A DNA stretch of 64,000 nucleotides from Actinomadura sp. J1-007 (GCF_009793335.1 NZ_WING01000003.1:496001-560000); one strand, 5' to 3'. Counted from the first letter of the stretch, positions 1-9,913 are shown. Notes: generated by a model from the letters alone, not told the origin. Translations and numbers: made by a program.

Positions 1-2
1 CG

Positions 3-1484
3 AGCACCATCGAGAAGAACGGGGTCAACCCGGTTCCGGACGCCGAGCGCGGCGGCACGCCGCGCGGGCTGTTCGGGGTCTGGTTCTCCTGGAACGTGTC
101 CATCATGGGCGTCGGCTACGGGATCTTCGTGTTCGGCCTCGGGCTGAGCGCGTGGCAGGCCATCGTGGCCGGGATCCTCGGCTACGTGCTGTCGTCCCTG
201 CTGGTCGGCGTACTGGCGGTCGGCGGGCCCCGGACCGGGCTGCCGACGCTGACGCAGACGCGGTTCGCGTTCGGGCTGCACGGCAACCGCGTCCCGGCGT
301 TCTTCGCCTACCTGTCGAACGTCGGCTGGAAGGTCACGATCATCACGCTCGCGTCCACGACGGGCGCGGCGCTGTTCGCCCGGCTGTGGCCGTCGGCGTT
401 CGCGAAGTCCGACGGGACGGGCACCACCCCGGCGATCGTGCTGTGGTTCGTGGTGGTGCTGGCCGCGACGGTGGTCGCGGCGGTGTTCGGGCACCGGTTC
501 ATCGTCCGGATCGAGAACTGGATCGCCTGGGTCACCGGCGCCTTCACGCTCGTGTTCATCGGGCTGATCATCCCGCACGTGCACTGGTCGCGGCTCGGCG
601 ACACCGGAAACGGCTCGTTCTGGACGTTCGTCGGCGGCGTCATCATGGCGATGACCATGGTCGGCCTCGGGTTCCTCAACTACGGCGGCGACTTCGCCCG
701 CTACCTGCCGCGCGGCACGCGGGCCCGCGGCGTGATCGGCTGGACGGCCGGGGGCATCACCCTGCCCGTCGCCGTGCTGCTGGTGCTCGGCGTGCTGCTC
801 GCCGGCACCAACCCCTCGCTCGGCGCCAAGGCCGCCGACGCGCCGATCGCGGCGCTGACCGAGCTGCTGCCGCTCTGGTTCTTCATCCCGTTCTCGGTGG
901 TCATCGTCATCTCGCTCGTCGCGGCGGCGATCACGGGCCTGTACTCCTCCGGTCTCGCGCTGCTCGCGATCGGCGTGCCGACCTCCCGCGCCGGGACGAC
1001 CGTGATCAACATGGTGCTGATCTCGGCGGGCGCGTTCTACCTGCTGTTCGTCTCGGACTCGTTCCTGGCGACGTTCCAGGCGTTCCTCGCGCTGATCGCG
1101 GTGCCGATGGGCACGATGGGCGGCATCCAGCTCCTGGACTTCGTCCGGCAGCGCCGCCTCGGCTGGGACGTCTCGATGGCCCTGCCCGCCGGGTACGGCG
1201 GCCGCTCGGGCCGCTGGACCGCGCTGGTGTCGCTGGTCGCCGCCTCGGTGGTCGGGCTCGGCCTGGTCACCTCGTCCGACCCCAACATCGGCGAGGTGGT
1301 CGGGTTCCTGCTGCCGTCCGGCGCGCAGGACGGCATCGTCGCCAAGACCAACCTCGGCGTCGTGATCGCGATGATCATCGGTGCGGCGCTCTACGCGCTG
1401 CTGACGTACGGGCTCAGGTTCCAGGTGCCGGGCGACCGGTCCAAGCCGGCCGAACCCGAGCAGCGGGAGGCGGTCGTCCGATGA
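3..1484 (+). CDS. NCS1 family purine/cytosine-type permease, 5' truncated
   Basis: An integral membrane transporter of the nucleobase:cation symporter-1 family, which takes up cytosine, purines or related compounds. The open frame runs from base 3, and residues before the internal GTG at 96 (NPVPDAERGG, then LFGVWFSWNVSIMG) match the conserved family N-terminus. The true start is therefore upstream of the window and the GTG is not the start. About twelve hydrophobic segments are visible, and TQTRFAFGLHGN is the typical TM2-TM3 signature. The stop overlaps the next gene by four bases (ATGA), so the two are translationally coupled. The substrate cannot be read from sequence. Confidence 0.85.
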   Translation, partial: STIEKNGVNPVPDAERGGTPRGLFGVWFSWNVSIMGVGYGIFVFGLGLSAWQAIVAGILGYVLSSLLVGVLAVGGPRTGLPTLTQTRFAFGLHGNRVPAFFAYLSNVGWKVTIITLASTTGAALFARLWPSAFAKSDGTGTTPAIVLWFVVVLAATVVAAVFGHRFIVRIENWIAWVTGAFTLVFIGLIIPHVHWSRLGDTGNGSFWTFVGGVIMAMTMVGLGFLNYGGDFARYLPRGTRARGVIGWTAGGITLPVAVLLVLGVLLAGTNPSLGAKAADAPIAALTELLPLWFFIPFSVVIVISLVAAAITGLYSSGLALLAIGVPTSRAGTTVINMVLISAGAFYLLFVSDSFLATFQAFLALIAVPMGTMGGIQLLDFVRQRRLGWDVSMALPAGYGGRSGRWTALVSLVAASVVGLGLVTSSDPNIGEVVGFLLPSGAQDGIVAKTNLGVVIAMIIGAALYALLTYGLRFQVPGDRSKPAEPEQREAVVR

Positions 1485-4143
1485 CCGCCCCGGGCCCGGC
1501 GCCGGGCGCGCCCGTCCCGCCGTCCTCGTGGGCGGAGCCGGACGAGTGGCACGCCCCCGCCACGTACTGGTTCTGGCACCGCGTCCCGACGCCGGACGAG
1601 GTCCGCGCGCAGGTCGGCCGGATCGCGGACGCCGGGTACAAGGCGTTCCAGATCCAGGCGCGTATGGCGTTCCCGCTCGCGGACTACCTGGGCCCCGCCT
1701 ACCTCGCCGCCTGCCGCCTTGCCGCCGACGAGGCGGCGCGGCGCGGGCTGACGATCGGCGTGTACGACGAGTACAACTGGCTGTCCGGGCACGCGGGCGG
1801 GCGGACGGTCGAGGGCCGCGGCGAGCTGCGCGAGCGGCACCTGTTCTGGTCGACGTCGCGCGGGCCCGAGTGCACGGTGGACGGCATCCGCCCGACCGAC
1901 GTGGAGTACCTCCTCGACCCCGGCATGAACTGGGTCTTCGAGGGCGGCGCGCCGCGCTGGGACGAGTGGGAGATCGTCGCCGCCCTCGTCCACGACGGCG
2001 CCGACGTCCGCGACGTGACCGCCGACGCCCGCCTCACCGCGGCGTCCGGCGAGGGCGCGACGGCCGCGGTACCGCCCGGCGCCGTGCCGCCGGGCTCCTC
2101 CCTCACCGTCTTCCTCGCCGCCCGCTGCGCCACCAGCCGGATGATCAACTACCTGCTCCCCGAGGCGGCCGAGCGCTTCCTCGACGTGAGCTACGAGCCG
2201 TACGCCGAGGCGTTCGGGCCGCACTTCGGGACGACGGTCAGGTACGCCTTCTTCGACCAGCCGCACGCGTGCTTCTTCCGGTGGCGGCAGCACGAGGGCA
2301 CGTCGGCTCGTCCCTGATGTACGCGCCGGGCCTGGTCTCCTCCCGCACGTCCCTCCTGGACCTGGTGTACGACGTCGGGCCCGGGACGGCGGCCCGCCGC
2401 TGCGACTTCTTCGAGGCGTACGCGGCGCGGGGCATCGAGTCGTTCTTCGGCACGCTCTCGCGCTGGTGCCGCGAGCACGGCATCGAGCTGTCGGGGCACG
2501 AGGTGCTCGGCTACGTCTCGACCTGGGACCCGACGTCCACGATCGTCGCGGACGACGCGCGCGCCAACTTCGGCGCCGACCACTTCGGCCTCGACCGCTT
2601 CCGCGACCGCACCGCCGTGGACGCCCGCAACGAGCACCCGCAGGTCAGCGCGGCGTTCGGCGACTCGGTCGCCCGTTCCAGCGGGCGCGACCGCACGATC
2701 GTCGAGCAGTACTTCGCCCGCACCCTCGCCGGGACGCACTTCGGCGCGGGCCGGTGGGAGCTGACGCTGCGCGACCTGCGCGCCGCCGCGATCCGGCACC
2801 ACCTCCTCGGCGCGCGCCAGATCCTCATGCACGCGTTCTGGCAGACGGACGGCGACGACCGCGAGGAGATCTTCGCCAACCCGCGCTTCGACTTCGCGCC
2901 CGGCGTGAACTACGAGCCCTGGTTCCCGTACCACCGGGCGTTCGCCGAGGAGTCCGGCCGCCTGTCCGCCTTCCTGGACGGCGTGCGGCCCCGCACGGAC
3001 GTCGCGGTCCTCTACCCGCTGCGCACCGCGTGGGCGGGCGGCCCGTCGCACCCGTACGGCGGGCACGTCGCGTTCTGGACCGAGCACCTGGCCCGCGAGG
3101 GCTACGGGTTCCACCTCATCGACGAGCGCGACCTGCGTTCGGCCCGGTCGGCGGACGGGCGCCTCGTCCTGGGCGACCGCCGCTACCGCGTGCTGGTGCT
3201 GCCCGCCGCGTCGGTGGTCGAGGACGACGCGACGATCGCCGCCGTGAACGCCTTCACGGACGCCGGAGGCGTCCTGCTCGTCTCGGGCGGCCCGCCCGAG
3301 CGGACCCAGCGGTCGGGCGACGCCGGCCCGCTCTCCCCCACCGCGTCCTGGCCGGCCCTCCCCACGGCCGCCGAGGCGGACGCGCGGCTGCGCTCGTACC
3401 TGCCGCGCACGGTCGAGGCGGACGACCCGTCCCGCACCGTCTGGCGCGACGAGGCCCGCGACGCGGACGGCACGCGGCTGGCCCTGTTCAACGACACCGG
3501 CGTCCCGCAGACCGTCACGGTCCGTCCGCCGTCGCTGCCGTCCAGGCTGACCCGCTGGCACGCCGACACCGGCGAGATCGACCCGCCGGTCCCGCTCGGC
3601 GGCGCGCTCCGCCTGACGCTCGGCCCGTGGGAGCTCGCCTGCCTCCACCTGGCGGACGGCCCGGCCGAGGTCCCCCGCGACCTGGTCCTGGACTCCGGCT
3701 GGACGCTCGCCGCCGGCGGCCCGGCCCGTCCGGTGCGGGTGGACGAGGGCTGGGAACGGCAGGGCCTCCCGCGCTTCTCCGGCGTCGGCGACTACGCGAC
3801 CGCGTTCGACGTCCCGGACGGCCGGACCGACTGGCTCGACGGGGCTCGCGGGGCGGATGGGGCCGACGGGGCCGGGTGGGAGCTGCACGTGCCCGAGGTC
3901 TGCACGAGCGCCGAGATCGTCCTCAACGGGACGTCGCTCGGCCGCTTCGGGTGGGGCCCGATCACGTGCCCGGTCCCCGCCGGGCTCCTCCGCCCGTCCG
4001 GCAACGTCCTCCACGTCCTGGTCGCCTCGTCGGCGGCGAACCGCTACTACGCGGGCACGTCCCAGCAGAAGGGCCTGGACCCGAGCGGGCTGACCGCCCC
4101 GCCCGTCCTGCGGCCCGCCCTCACCGTCACGGCGGCTCCCTGA
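1481..4143 (+). CDS. GH106-like glycoside hydrolase (alpha-L-rhamnosidase-like), one apparent frameshift
   Basis: A protein of about 888 residues if read through a one-base loss near 2300. The first segment (1481 to about 2300) begins MTAPGPAPGA and carries HAPATYWFWH and GVYDEYNWLSGHAGG, typical of the catalytic barrel of GH106-like proteins. After the break the frame resumes with HVGSSLMYAPG. A carbohydrate-binding-like C-terminal part (GWELHVPEVC, VLNGTSLGRF) follows. One extra C in the GAGGGCACGTC context would restore one frame. No secretion signal is visible, so it probably acts in the cytoplasm on something imported by the overlapping permease. Substrate is unknown; the family assignment is from motif recognition. 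Confidence 0.72.
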
Positions 4144-4170
4144 GCGCGTGCGGCCCCCGCGCGCGTGTGC

Positions 4171-4790
4171 TCACCGCGGGCTCTGCGGGGCGTCCTCTCG
4201 GGCGAGGTGCTCCCTCAGCCGGTCCGGGGTGGTGAAGAGGTGGCCGCGCATGCCCGCCGCCTCGGCCGCGCGGATGTTCTCCTCGCGGTCGTCCACGAAC
4301 AGGATCCGGTCGGGACGGTCGCCCAGGGCCTCCTGGCACCACCGGTAGGCGCCCGGCTCGGGCTTGGCGTGGCCGATGCGGCAGGAGAACGCCCGCACCT
4401 CGAAGTGCCCGAGCCACGCGTGGCGCTCCTCGTAGCGGCAGGCCAGCTCCTCGGGGATGTTGGACAGCAGCGCGATCCGCCGCCCCGCGCGGCGAGCTCC
4501 TCGACGAGGCCGACCATGGCGGCGTCCACGCCGCTCCAGCCGTCGAGGTCGGCCGCGACGAGCCGCGCGATCCGTTCGTCGTCGAAGCGCGTGCCCAGCG
4601 CGCCCGCGACCTCGCGCCAGTAGCCGGGCCCGCTCACCTCCCCGCGGTCGTAGGGCGGGCGCAGCGCCCAGTAGGCGTCCCAGAAGTCCGGCGCGGGCGC
4701 GCCCGCCGTCCGGACCAGCAGGTCCTTGCCCTCGCTGGTCTGGTGGCTCGCGATGACGCCGAAGAGGTCGAACAGCACCGTTGCGGTCAT
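4171..4790 (-). CDS. HAD-family hydrolase, one apparent frameshift
   Basis: A haloacid-dehalogenase-like phosphatase of about 206 residues. The N-terminal segment (MTATVLFDLFGVIASHQ) has a motif I-like start, although the first Asp is followed by LF rather than the usual DxD spacing. The frame breaks near 4488 after VEELAARG, and the C-terminal segment contains SNIPEEL, IGHAKPEPGAYRW (motif III Lys) and ILFVDDREENIRAA (motif IV acidic pair). One missing base in a G-rich run joins the two segments. It starts four bases after the stop of the DeoR gene, so the pair is probably one operon. Substrate is unknown, perhaps a sugar phosphate. Confidence 0.75.
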
Positions 4791-4794
4791 GGGG

Positions 4795-5553
4795 TCACAC
4801 CTTCCTTACCGTCACGCCCGCCGCGGCCAGCCGGTCCGTCTCGTCGCCCGGGGCCGTCGCGTCCGTGACGACGGCGTGGAGGGCGGAGGCGGGCACGACG
4901 AACGCGAGGGCGGTCCGGACGAGCTTGGCGGCCTCCGCGACGGCGACGACGCGGCGGGCCGAGGAGATCGCGGCGCGCTTGACGGCGGCGTCGTCCAGGT
5001 CGTGGGCGGTCAGGCCGTCCGCCGCGGTGAGGCCGCAGCAGCCGATGATCGCGGTGTCGAAGCGCAGGGCGGCCAGCGACGCCTCGGTCAGCGGGCCGGT
5101 CAGCGCCAGCTCGCCGGGACGCGGCCGGCCGCCGGGCACGAGCAGCGTGACGCGCGGCCCCGCGGCGAGCGCGTTCACGGCGTGCAGCGACAGCGGCGCC
5201 ACGGTCACCCTGCGCCGCTCCAGCTCCCGCGCCACCTCCAGGCAGGTGGTGCCGCTGTCGAGCACCACGGACTCGCCGTCGGCGACCAGCCCGGCGGCCT
5301 CGGCGGCGATGCGCCGCTTGACCTCCAGGCCCTCGCGGGCCCGCAGTGCGAAGGGGGGCTCCTCGCCGCGCAGCAGCAGGCTCCTGGCGCCTCCCCGGTA
5401 GCGTTCGAGGACCCCCTGGGAGGCCAGGACCTCCAGGTCGCGGCGGATGGTCATCTCCGAGGCGCCGGTGAGCCCGGCCAGCTCCGCGACGCCGACGCTG
5501 CCCGCCTCGCGGACGGCCTCGGTGATCCGCCTCAGTCGATCTGTGCCTGACAT
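4795..5553 (-). CDS. DeoR-family transcriptional regulator
   Basis: A sugar-phosphate-responsive repressor of 252 residues. The N-terminal winged helix (VAELAGLTGASEMTIRRDLE) is the DeoR DNA-binding motif. The C-terminal half carries the DeoR sensor motif SVVLDSGTTCLEVARELE. I start it at the ATG at 5553 (MSGTDRLRRI), because residues further upstream do not resemble the family. It is divergent from the MFS gene at 5627 and directly upstream of the HAD phosphatase, a common arrangement in which a DeoR regulator controls a transporter and a sugar-phosphate phosphatase. The AT-rich dyads in the intergenic region are its likely operator. Confidence 0.88.
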   Translation of the reverse strand: MSGTDRLRRITEAVREAGSVGVAELAGLTGASEMTIRRDLEVLASQGVLERYRGGARSLLLRGEEPPFALRAREGLEVKRRIAAEAAGLVADGESVVLDSGTTCLEVARELERRRVTVAPLSLHAVNALAAGPRVTLLVPGGRPRPGELALTGPLTEASLAALRFDTAIIGCCGLTAADGLTAHDLDDAAVKRAAISSARRVVAVAEAAKLVRTALAFVVPASALHAVVTDATAPGDETDRLAAAGVTVRKV

Positions 5554-5561
5554 GGCCCGTA

Positions 5562-5608
5562 TTGAACAACATTGCTGTTCGTTTAGCAATATTTCGCAAC
5601 TTGATAAT
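5562..5608. promoter_or_regulatory. Divergent promoter/operator region for DeoR and MFS
   Basis: This short AT-rich stretch stands out in GC-rich DNA. It holds the imperfect dyad GAACAACATTGCTGTTC (5564-5580) and, partly overlapping it, the perfect 6-bp repeat ATTGCT/AGCAAT (5571-5590) with an 8-bp spacer. GATAAT at 5603-5608 is a good -10 for the plus-strand MFS gene, leaving only a short leader before the GTG at 5627. DeoR binding is inferred from position. Confidence 0.5.
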
Positions 5609-5626
5609 GTTCGGTACGTTCGTTGG

Positions 5627-6849
5627 GTGGAACGACATCTGCGGGCCGGGCGGCTGGCCACCTTCGCCTACTTCGTTCTGAACGGCTACCTCATGGGGAT
5701 GTGGATCGTCCACATCCCGAGCGTCGAGCACCGCGTGGGCGTCGGCCACGCGGTGTTCGGCTGGCTCCTGCTGCTGCTCGGCGCGGGGGCCTTCGCGGGC
5801 ATGCAGGCCGTGGGCCCGCTCACCGACCGCTTCGGGGCCCGCGCCGTCGTGCCGCTCAGCGCGGCGGCGTGCAGCGCGGCCGTCGTCCTGCCCGGCCTGG
5901 CGGTGGACGCCTGGACGCTGGGGGCGGCGCTCCTGGTCCTCGGCCTCGGCAACGGCTGCCTGGACGTCGGCATGAACGCCCACGCGATCCAGGTCGAGCG
6001 CGGTTACCGGCGGCCCGTGATGTCGGCGTTCCACGCGGCCTTCTCCATCGGCGGCGTCCTCGCGGCGCTGACCGGCGCCCGCACGCTCGGCTGGGGCTGG
6101 AGCCCGGCGGCGACCCTCGGCGGGCGGCGGTCTTCGGACTGGCCGCCGCCGCGCTCGCCGCCCCCGCGCTCCTGCGCCCCGAGCACGTCCGCCCGCCGGC
6201 CACCGCCCCGCCCGCCGCGCCCACCACGCCCGCCGCGCCGACCGCCGGAGCGCGTCGCGGAACGTCCCGGCGCGTCTGGCTGCTGGCCGCGCTGGCGTTG
6301 ATGATCATGCTGTGCGAGGGCGTGGCCAACGACTGGAGCGCGCTGCACCTGCGGAACGTCCTGGACGCGCCCGCCTCGACGGCCGCCCTCGCGTACGGGG
6401 CGTTCGCCACGGCCATGACCGCCGGCCGGCTGCTCGCCGACCGGGTCGCCGCGCGCGTCGGGCCGGTGGCCGTCCTGCGCTACGGCGCGTCCGCCGCCGC
6501 GCTCGGCCTCGCCGCGGCGGCCGCCTCGCCCTGGGTCCCGCCGGCCATCGCGGGATGGGCCGTGTTCGGGGCCGGGCTGTCGGGCTGCGTCCCGCAGCTC
6601 TTCAGCGCCGCCGGGCACGCCGACCAGGGCGCTGCCGGTGCGAACGTCTCCCGCGTCGCCGGGCTCGGCTACCTCGGCATGCTCGCCGGACCCGCCGTCA
6701 TCGGGCCGATGACCGGCGTCCTGCCGCTGAACCTCACGTTCTTCCTCCCCGTCGCCTGCTGCGCCGTCGCCGCCTGCGCGGCCGGCGTCCTGCGTCCGTC
6801 GCGCGAACGCTCCGCACACCCCGAGACCGAGCCGGTGCGACCCGCCTGA
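5627..6849 (+). CDS. MFS transporter, one apparent frameshift
   Basis: A major facilitator transporter of about 408 residues with twelve predicted membrane segments. The first half runs from GTG 5627 (VERHLRAGRLATFAYF) to about 6120 and includes LTDRFGARAVVPLS (loop 2-3 motif) and GNGCLDVGMNAHAIQ, seen in FucP/YbjJ-like sugar or drug MFS proteins. After a one-base loss in a GGGCGGCGG context the second half continues (AAVFGLAAAALAAPALL to LRPSRERSAHPETEPVRPA). It is divergent from the DeoR gene and probably regulated by it. The link with a HAD phosphatase suggests a sugar-like substrate; this is inference. Confidence 0.8.
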
Positions 6850-6857
6850 ACGGCTCG

Positions 6858-7647
6858 TCAGGTGGTCGTGACGACCTTCCAGATCCAGCCGAGCGGCGCC
6901 AGCCCGAGGGCGCGCGCAACGGCTTGGGACGCATGGTTGGCGGCGGACGTGCTGTAGAAGAGGACGTCCCTGCGGCGGCGCTCGCGTTCGGACCAGGCCG
7001 CCACGACGGCGGGGGCCAGGCGGCGGCCGCGGAAGTCCTCGCGCGTCCAGATCCCGGCCTCGGCGGCGGAGGCGTTCGCCGCGGGCGAGTGGCAGATCGA
7101 CACGGCCTCGTCGCCGTGGACGGCCATCGCCCACTGGCCGAACCGCCCCTCGATCAGCTCGTGCCACTCGCCGGGCGGCCAGTTGCCGGGCCGGACGAGG
7201 CGGCGGGCCGCCGCGCGGCCCGCGGTGTCGGACACGATGACGGGCAGCGGGGACGGCCGCACGGCCGCGAGCCGTTCGGGAAGACGTAGCTCGGGCCGCC
7301 TTCCAGGGCCGCGCCGCCGCCGAGGGCCTCGGCGAGGCGGACGAGAACGTCCGGCCGTTCGCCCGGCACGTAGTCCTGGCCGTCGCCGTCGAGCGCGGCC
7401 GTTCCCGGCGCGGCCGTGCCCGGAACGGTCGTGTCCGGGGCGGCCGTGCCCGGGACGGTCGTGTCCGGGACGAGCGTGCCCGGGACGAGCGTGCCCGGGC
7501 CAGGGCGAGCAGCCGCGCGCCGGGCGACCACGCGAGCACCGCGCGCACCGGCCCGTCGCGCAGTGCGGGCCGGCCACCGGGGGCGGGGACGAGCCCGAAG
7601 ACCGCGTCCACCTCCAGGGCCAGCAGGCGCCGCTCGTCCGCGATCAT
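6858..7647 (-). CDS. GNAT-like acetyltransferase, two apparent frameshifts
   Basis: The protein reads across three frames. Residues from ATG 7647 (MIADERRLLALEVDAVFGL) run to about 7500. A middle part (LDGDGQDYVPGERPDVLVRLAEAL) follows, and after about 7279 a C-terminal part (FGQWAMAVHGDEAVSICHS, EDFRGRRLAPAVVAAW) ends at 6858. The C-terminal FRGRRLAPAVV resembles the acetyl-CoA-binding loop of GNAT enzymes. Each break is a one-base loss (GGCCCGGGC near 7498 and the GGG at 7278-7280). A 15-bp tandem repeat lies in the middle and may encode a flexible VPGT linker. The substrate is unknown. Confidence 0.6.
7403..7505. repeat. 15-bp tandem repeat inside the GNAT-like gene
   Basis: About six consecutive 15-bp units of the form CGTGCCCGGGACGGT alternate with CGTGTCCGGGACGAG. 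The period is a multiple of three, so in one frame it encodes repeated VPGT/APDT blocks without changing the frame. One of the apparent frameshifts of the host gene lies at its edge, where misassembly would be easy. Confidence 0.75.
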
Positions 7648-7712
7648 GCCGGCGAGGGTGGCCGCGCCGGCATGGTCATCGCCACTTTCATTGACAGTCT
7701 GCCTCACTGTTG

Positions 7713-8393
7713 TCAACGGGTAGGGGCGGGCTGGAGGTAGGCGGCGAAGTTGACGGCGGTGCGCAGGTAGCGGCGCAGGGCCTCGGGGTCGTCGGCGTCG
7801 ACCCGGCTGTGCGTGAAGACCATCGACAGGGCGACACGGCACAGCAGGTCGATGAGGATGTCGACGTCCACCGGGGGCAGCCGGCCGCGGTCGATCTTGT
7901 CCTGGATGACCGGGGCGGCGATCTCGGCGACGCGGTCGATCGTCAGGTCGGCGCGGACGGTGAACATCGGCAGGACGTTCTGCGGCGCCGTCCGCAGCGC
8001 CGCCTTCAGCAGCGGGTGCTCGCGGGAGTAGCCGATCACGAACACCAGCAGGTCGGCGAAGTAGTCGGCCGACCAGGTCATCTCGTCCAGCCACGGCCTG
8101 GCCACCTCGATGAAGGTGGTCAGCTCGCGCTGGATCAGGGCCTCCTTGATGTCCTCGACGCTGCCGCCGTACTTGTAGAGCGTCGGCCGCGAGACCCCCG
8201 CGCGGCGCGCGATGGCCGACAGCAGCCGGTCGGAGCCGAACCCGCCGTCGGTCAGGCACTCGGCGGCGGCGTCGAGGATCCGCGCGCGGATCTCCTCGGG
8301 CGAGCGGCGCGCGGCCGGACGGCGCCCCGCCGCGGGCGGCGCCGGCGGTGCGGGCGGGGCGGGCGGCTGTGGCGGCGCCTGCGGCTCGGGCAC
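7713..8393 (-). CDS. TetR/AcrR-family transcriptional regulator
   Basis: A one-component repressor of 226 residues starting at GTG 8393. After a Pro/Ala-rich N-terminal extension, residues 32-80 form the TetR helix-turn-helix region (RARILDAAAECLTDGGFGS, IARRAGVSRPTLYKYGGS). The C-terminal helices form the ligand and dimer domain. It is divergent from a cytochrome P450 gene, with an inverted repeat in the shared 123-bp gap that overlaps possible -10 elements. Repression of the P450 and of itself is therefore likely. The inducer is unknown. Confidence 0.88.
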   Translation of the reverse strand: MPEPQAPPQPPAPPAPPAPPAAGRRPAARRSPEEIRARILDAAAECLTDGGFGSDRLLSAIARRAGVSRPTLYKYGGSVEDIKEALIQRELTTFIEVARPWLDEMTWSADYFADLLVFVIGYSREHPLLKAALRTAPQNVLPMFTVRADLTIDRVAEIAAPVIQDKIDRGRLPPVDVDILIDLLCRVALSMVFTHSRVDADDPEALRRYLRTAVNFAAYLQPAPTR

Positions 8394-8467
8394 GCGTCCC
8401 CTCGTCTGCTCGGTCGGTCGGGCTTCGATTGTAGAAGGCGGCGCTCTTGACCGATCCTCGCCCGTGC

Positions 8468-8493
8468 TTTTACAGTCTCGCTATAAATGTAAA
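8468..8493. promoter_or_regulatory. Putative TetR operator over the P450 promoter
   Basis: TTTACA (8469-8474) and TGTAAA (8488-8493) form a perfect 6-bp inverted repeat with a 13-bp spacer, in an AT-rich island between the divergent TetR and P450 genes. TTGACC at 8447-8452 and TACAGT at 8471-8476 (18-bp spacing) make a plausible plus-strand promoter, and TATAAA at 8482 is an alternative -10. A bound repressor would cover either. Binding by the neighbouring TetR protein is inferred. Confidence 0.5.
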
Positions 8494-8516
8494 TAACTCG
8501 GAGGGGGATCGCAGTC

Positions 8517-9840
8517 GTGCGACTGATGAGCAACCAGGGCAAGCCGCTCCAGGACGCGACGGCCGTCGACAAGGCCCGCAACGTCCTGACCACCACCGCC
8601 GACATCGCGGTGACCAACGCCCGCGCCACGGTCGCCGCGCGCCGCGCCCGCCGGGGCGGCCGCGCGCCCTCCGGCGCGGACCTGACCGCCTACGACCCCC
8701 TCGACCCCGCCGTGATCGCGGACCCGTACCCGGCGTACCGGCGGCTCCTGGACGGCGGCCCCGTCGCCTACAACCCCGCCGCGACCTCTACGTCGTCAGC
8801 CACTACGAGGCCGTGCGCGCCGCCGCCCGCGCCGACGGCGCGCTGTCCTCCGCGCAGGGCATCACCCGCACGCGGGTGAACCTGCCGCTGCTGATCACCA
8901 CCGACCGCCCCGACCACACCCGGCTGCGGCGGCTGGCGCTGCCCGCGTTCACCCGGCCCTCGCTCCAGCGCTGGCACCCGGTGATCGACGGGCTCGCCGC
9001 CGACCTGGTCGCGGACCTCGCCGCCGCCCGGGCGCGGACGCGGTCTCCCGGCTGGCCGTGCCGATGCCGGTACGGATCATCGCCCACATCCTCGGCGTCC
9101 CGCCCGAGGACCAGGACGACTTCCGGCGCTGGTCGGACGGCATCATCGAGGGCTTCCAGCTCGAACTCGGCCGCGACCTCCCGGCCCGCTTCGCGCGCAC
9201 CGTCACCGCCCTGCTGCGCCTGAACGGCTACCTCCAGCGCCAGATCAGGAGCGGGCGCCTCATGGACGGCGTGCTCGGCGACCTGCACGGCACCAACGAG
9301 GAGGGCGGGATCACCGGCGAGGAGCTGTTCTGGTTCGCGGTCCTGCTGCTGGTGGCGGGCAACGAGACGACCACGAACCTGCTGTCCACGATGCTGCTCA
9401 CCCTGTCCCGCGACCCCGAGCAGTACGAGCTGCTCCGCGAGCGGCCCGAGCTCGTCCCGTCCGCGATCGAGGAGCAGCTCCGCTACAGCTCGCCGATCCA
9501 GGGCTTCTACCGGACGGCGGTCGCCGACCACCAGATCGGGCCCGCGACGATCCCGGCCGGGTCGCGCGTGCTCCTGCTGTTCGGCGCCGCCAACCGGGAC
9601 CCGCGGCAGTTCCCCGACCCCGACGCCTTCGACGTCCAGCGGGACGCCGCGGGCCACCTGGCGTTCGGCTCGGGCATCCACCTGTGCCTCGGGGCGCACC
9701 TCGCGCGCGCGGAAGGCCAGGCCGTCCTGCGCGAGCTGATCGACCGCGTGTCCCGCGTCGAGGTCACCGGGCCGTACGCGTGGAACACCAACAGCGCGCT
9801 GCGCGGCCTGTCGCGCCTCCCGGTCACGCTGACGTCCTGA
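8517..9840 (+). CDS. Cytochrome P450, two apparent frameshifts
   Basis: A soluble bacterial haem monooxygenase of about 441 residues. The GTG at 8517 follows GGAGGGGG by about ten bases. The N-terminal frame (DPLDPAVIADPYPAYRRLLDGG) breaks near 8780. The next segment (DLYVVSHYEAVRAA, TTDRPDHTRLRRLALPAFT) breaks near 9030. The last segment carries the I-helix AGNETTTN, the ExxR motif in EEQLRYSS, and the haem-ligand loop FGSGIHLCLGAHLAR with its Cys. Both breaks are one-base losses in GC-rich runs, and all core motifs survive. No ferredoxin gene is adjacent. The substrate is unknown; the divergent TetR gene probably controls it. Confidence 0.85.
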
Positions 9841-9852
9841 CCGGCGAGACCG

Positions 9853-9911
9853 GGCACGCGGACGCGAGGCCGGGCGCGAAGGCGCGAGGCCGGCACGCGG
9901 ACGCGAGGCCG
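9853..9911. repeat. Three roughly 20-bp tandem units between convergent genes
   Basis: The 20-mer GGCACGCGGACGCGAGGCCG occurs exactly at 9853-9872 and 9892-9911, with a diverged copy (GGCGCGAAGGCGCGAGGCCG) between them. It fills the gap between the P450 stop and the convergent B3/B4 gene. I see no clear hairpin, so I do not call it a terminator. Confidence 0.7.
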
Positions 9912-9913
9912 CG

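Noticed and set aside
152..2317. Long Arg/Ala-rich open frame of about 720 residues across the permease
   Set aside because: Its first three quarters is a shadow of the NCS1 permease with no family features; only the part after 1481 is real, as the N-terminal segment of the glycosidase.
2290..2330. Programmed frameshift in the glycosidase gene
   Set aside because: No slippery heptamer or pseudoknot is evident, and the same one-base losses occur in many unrelated genes, so sequence error is simpler.
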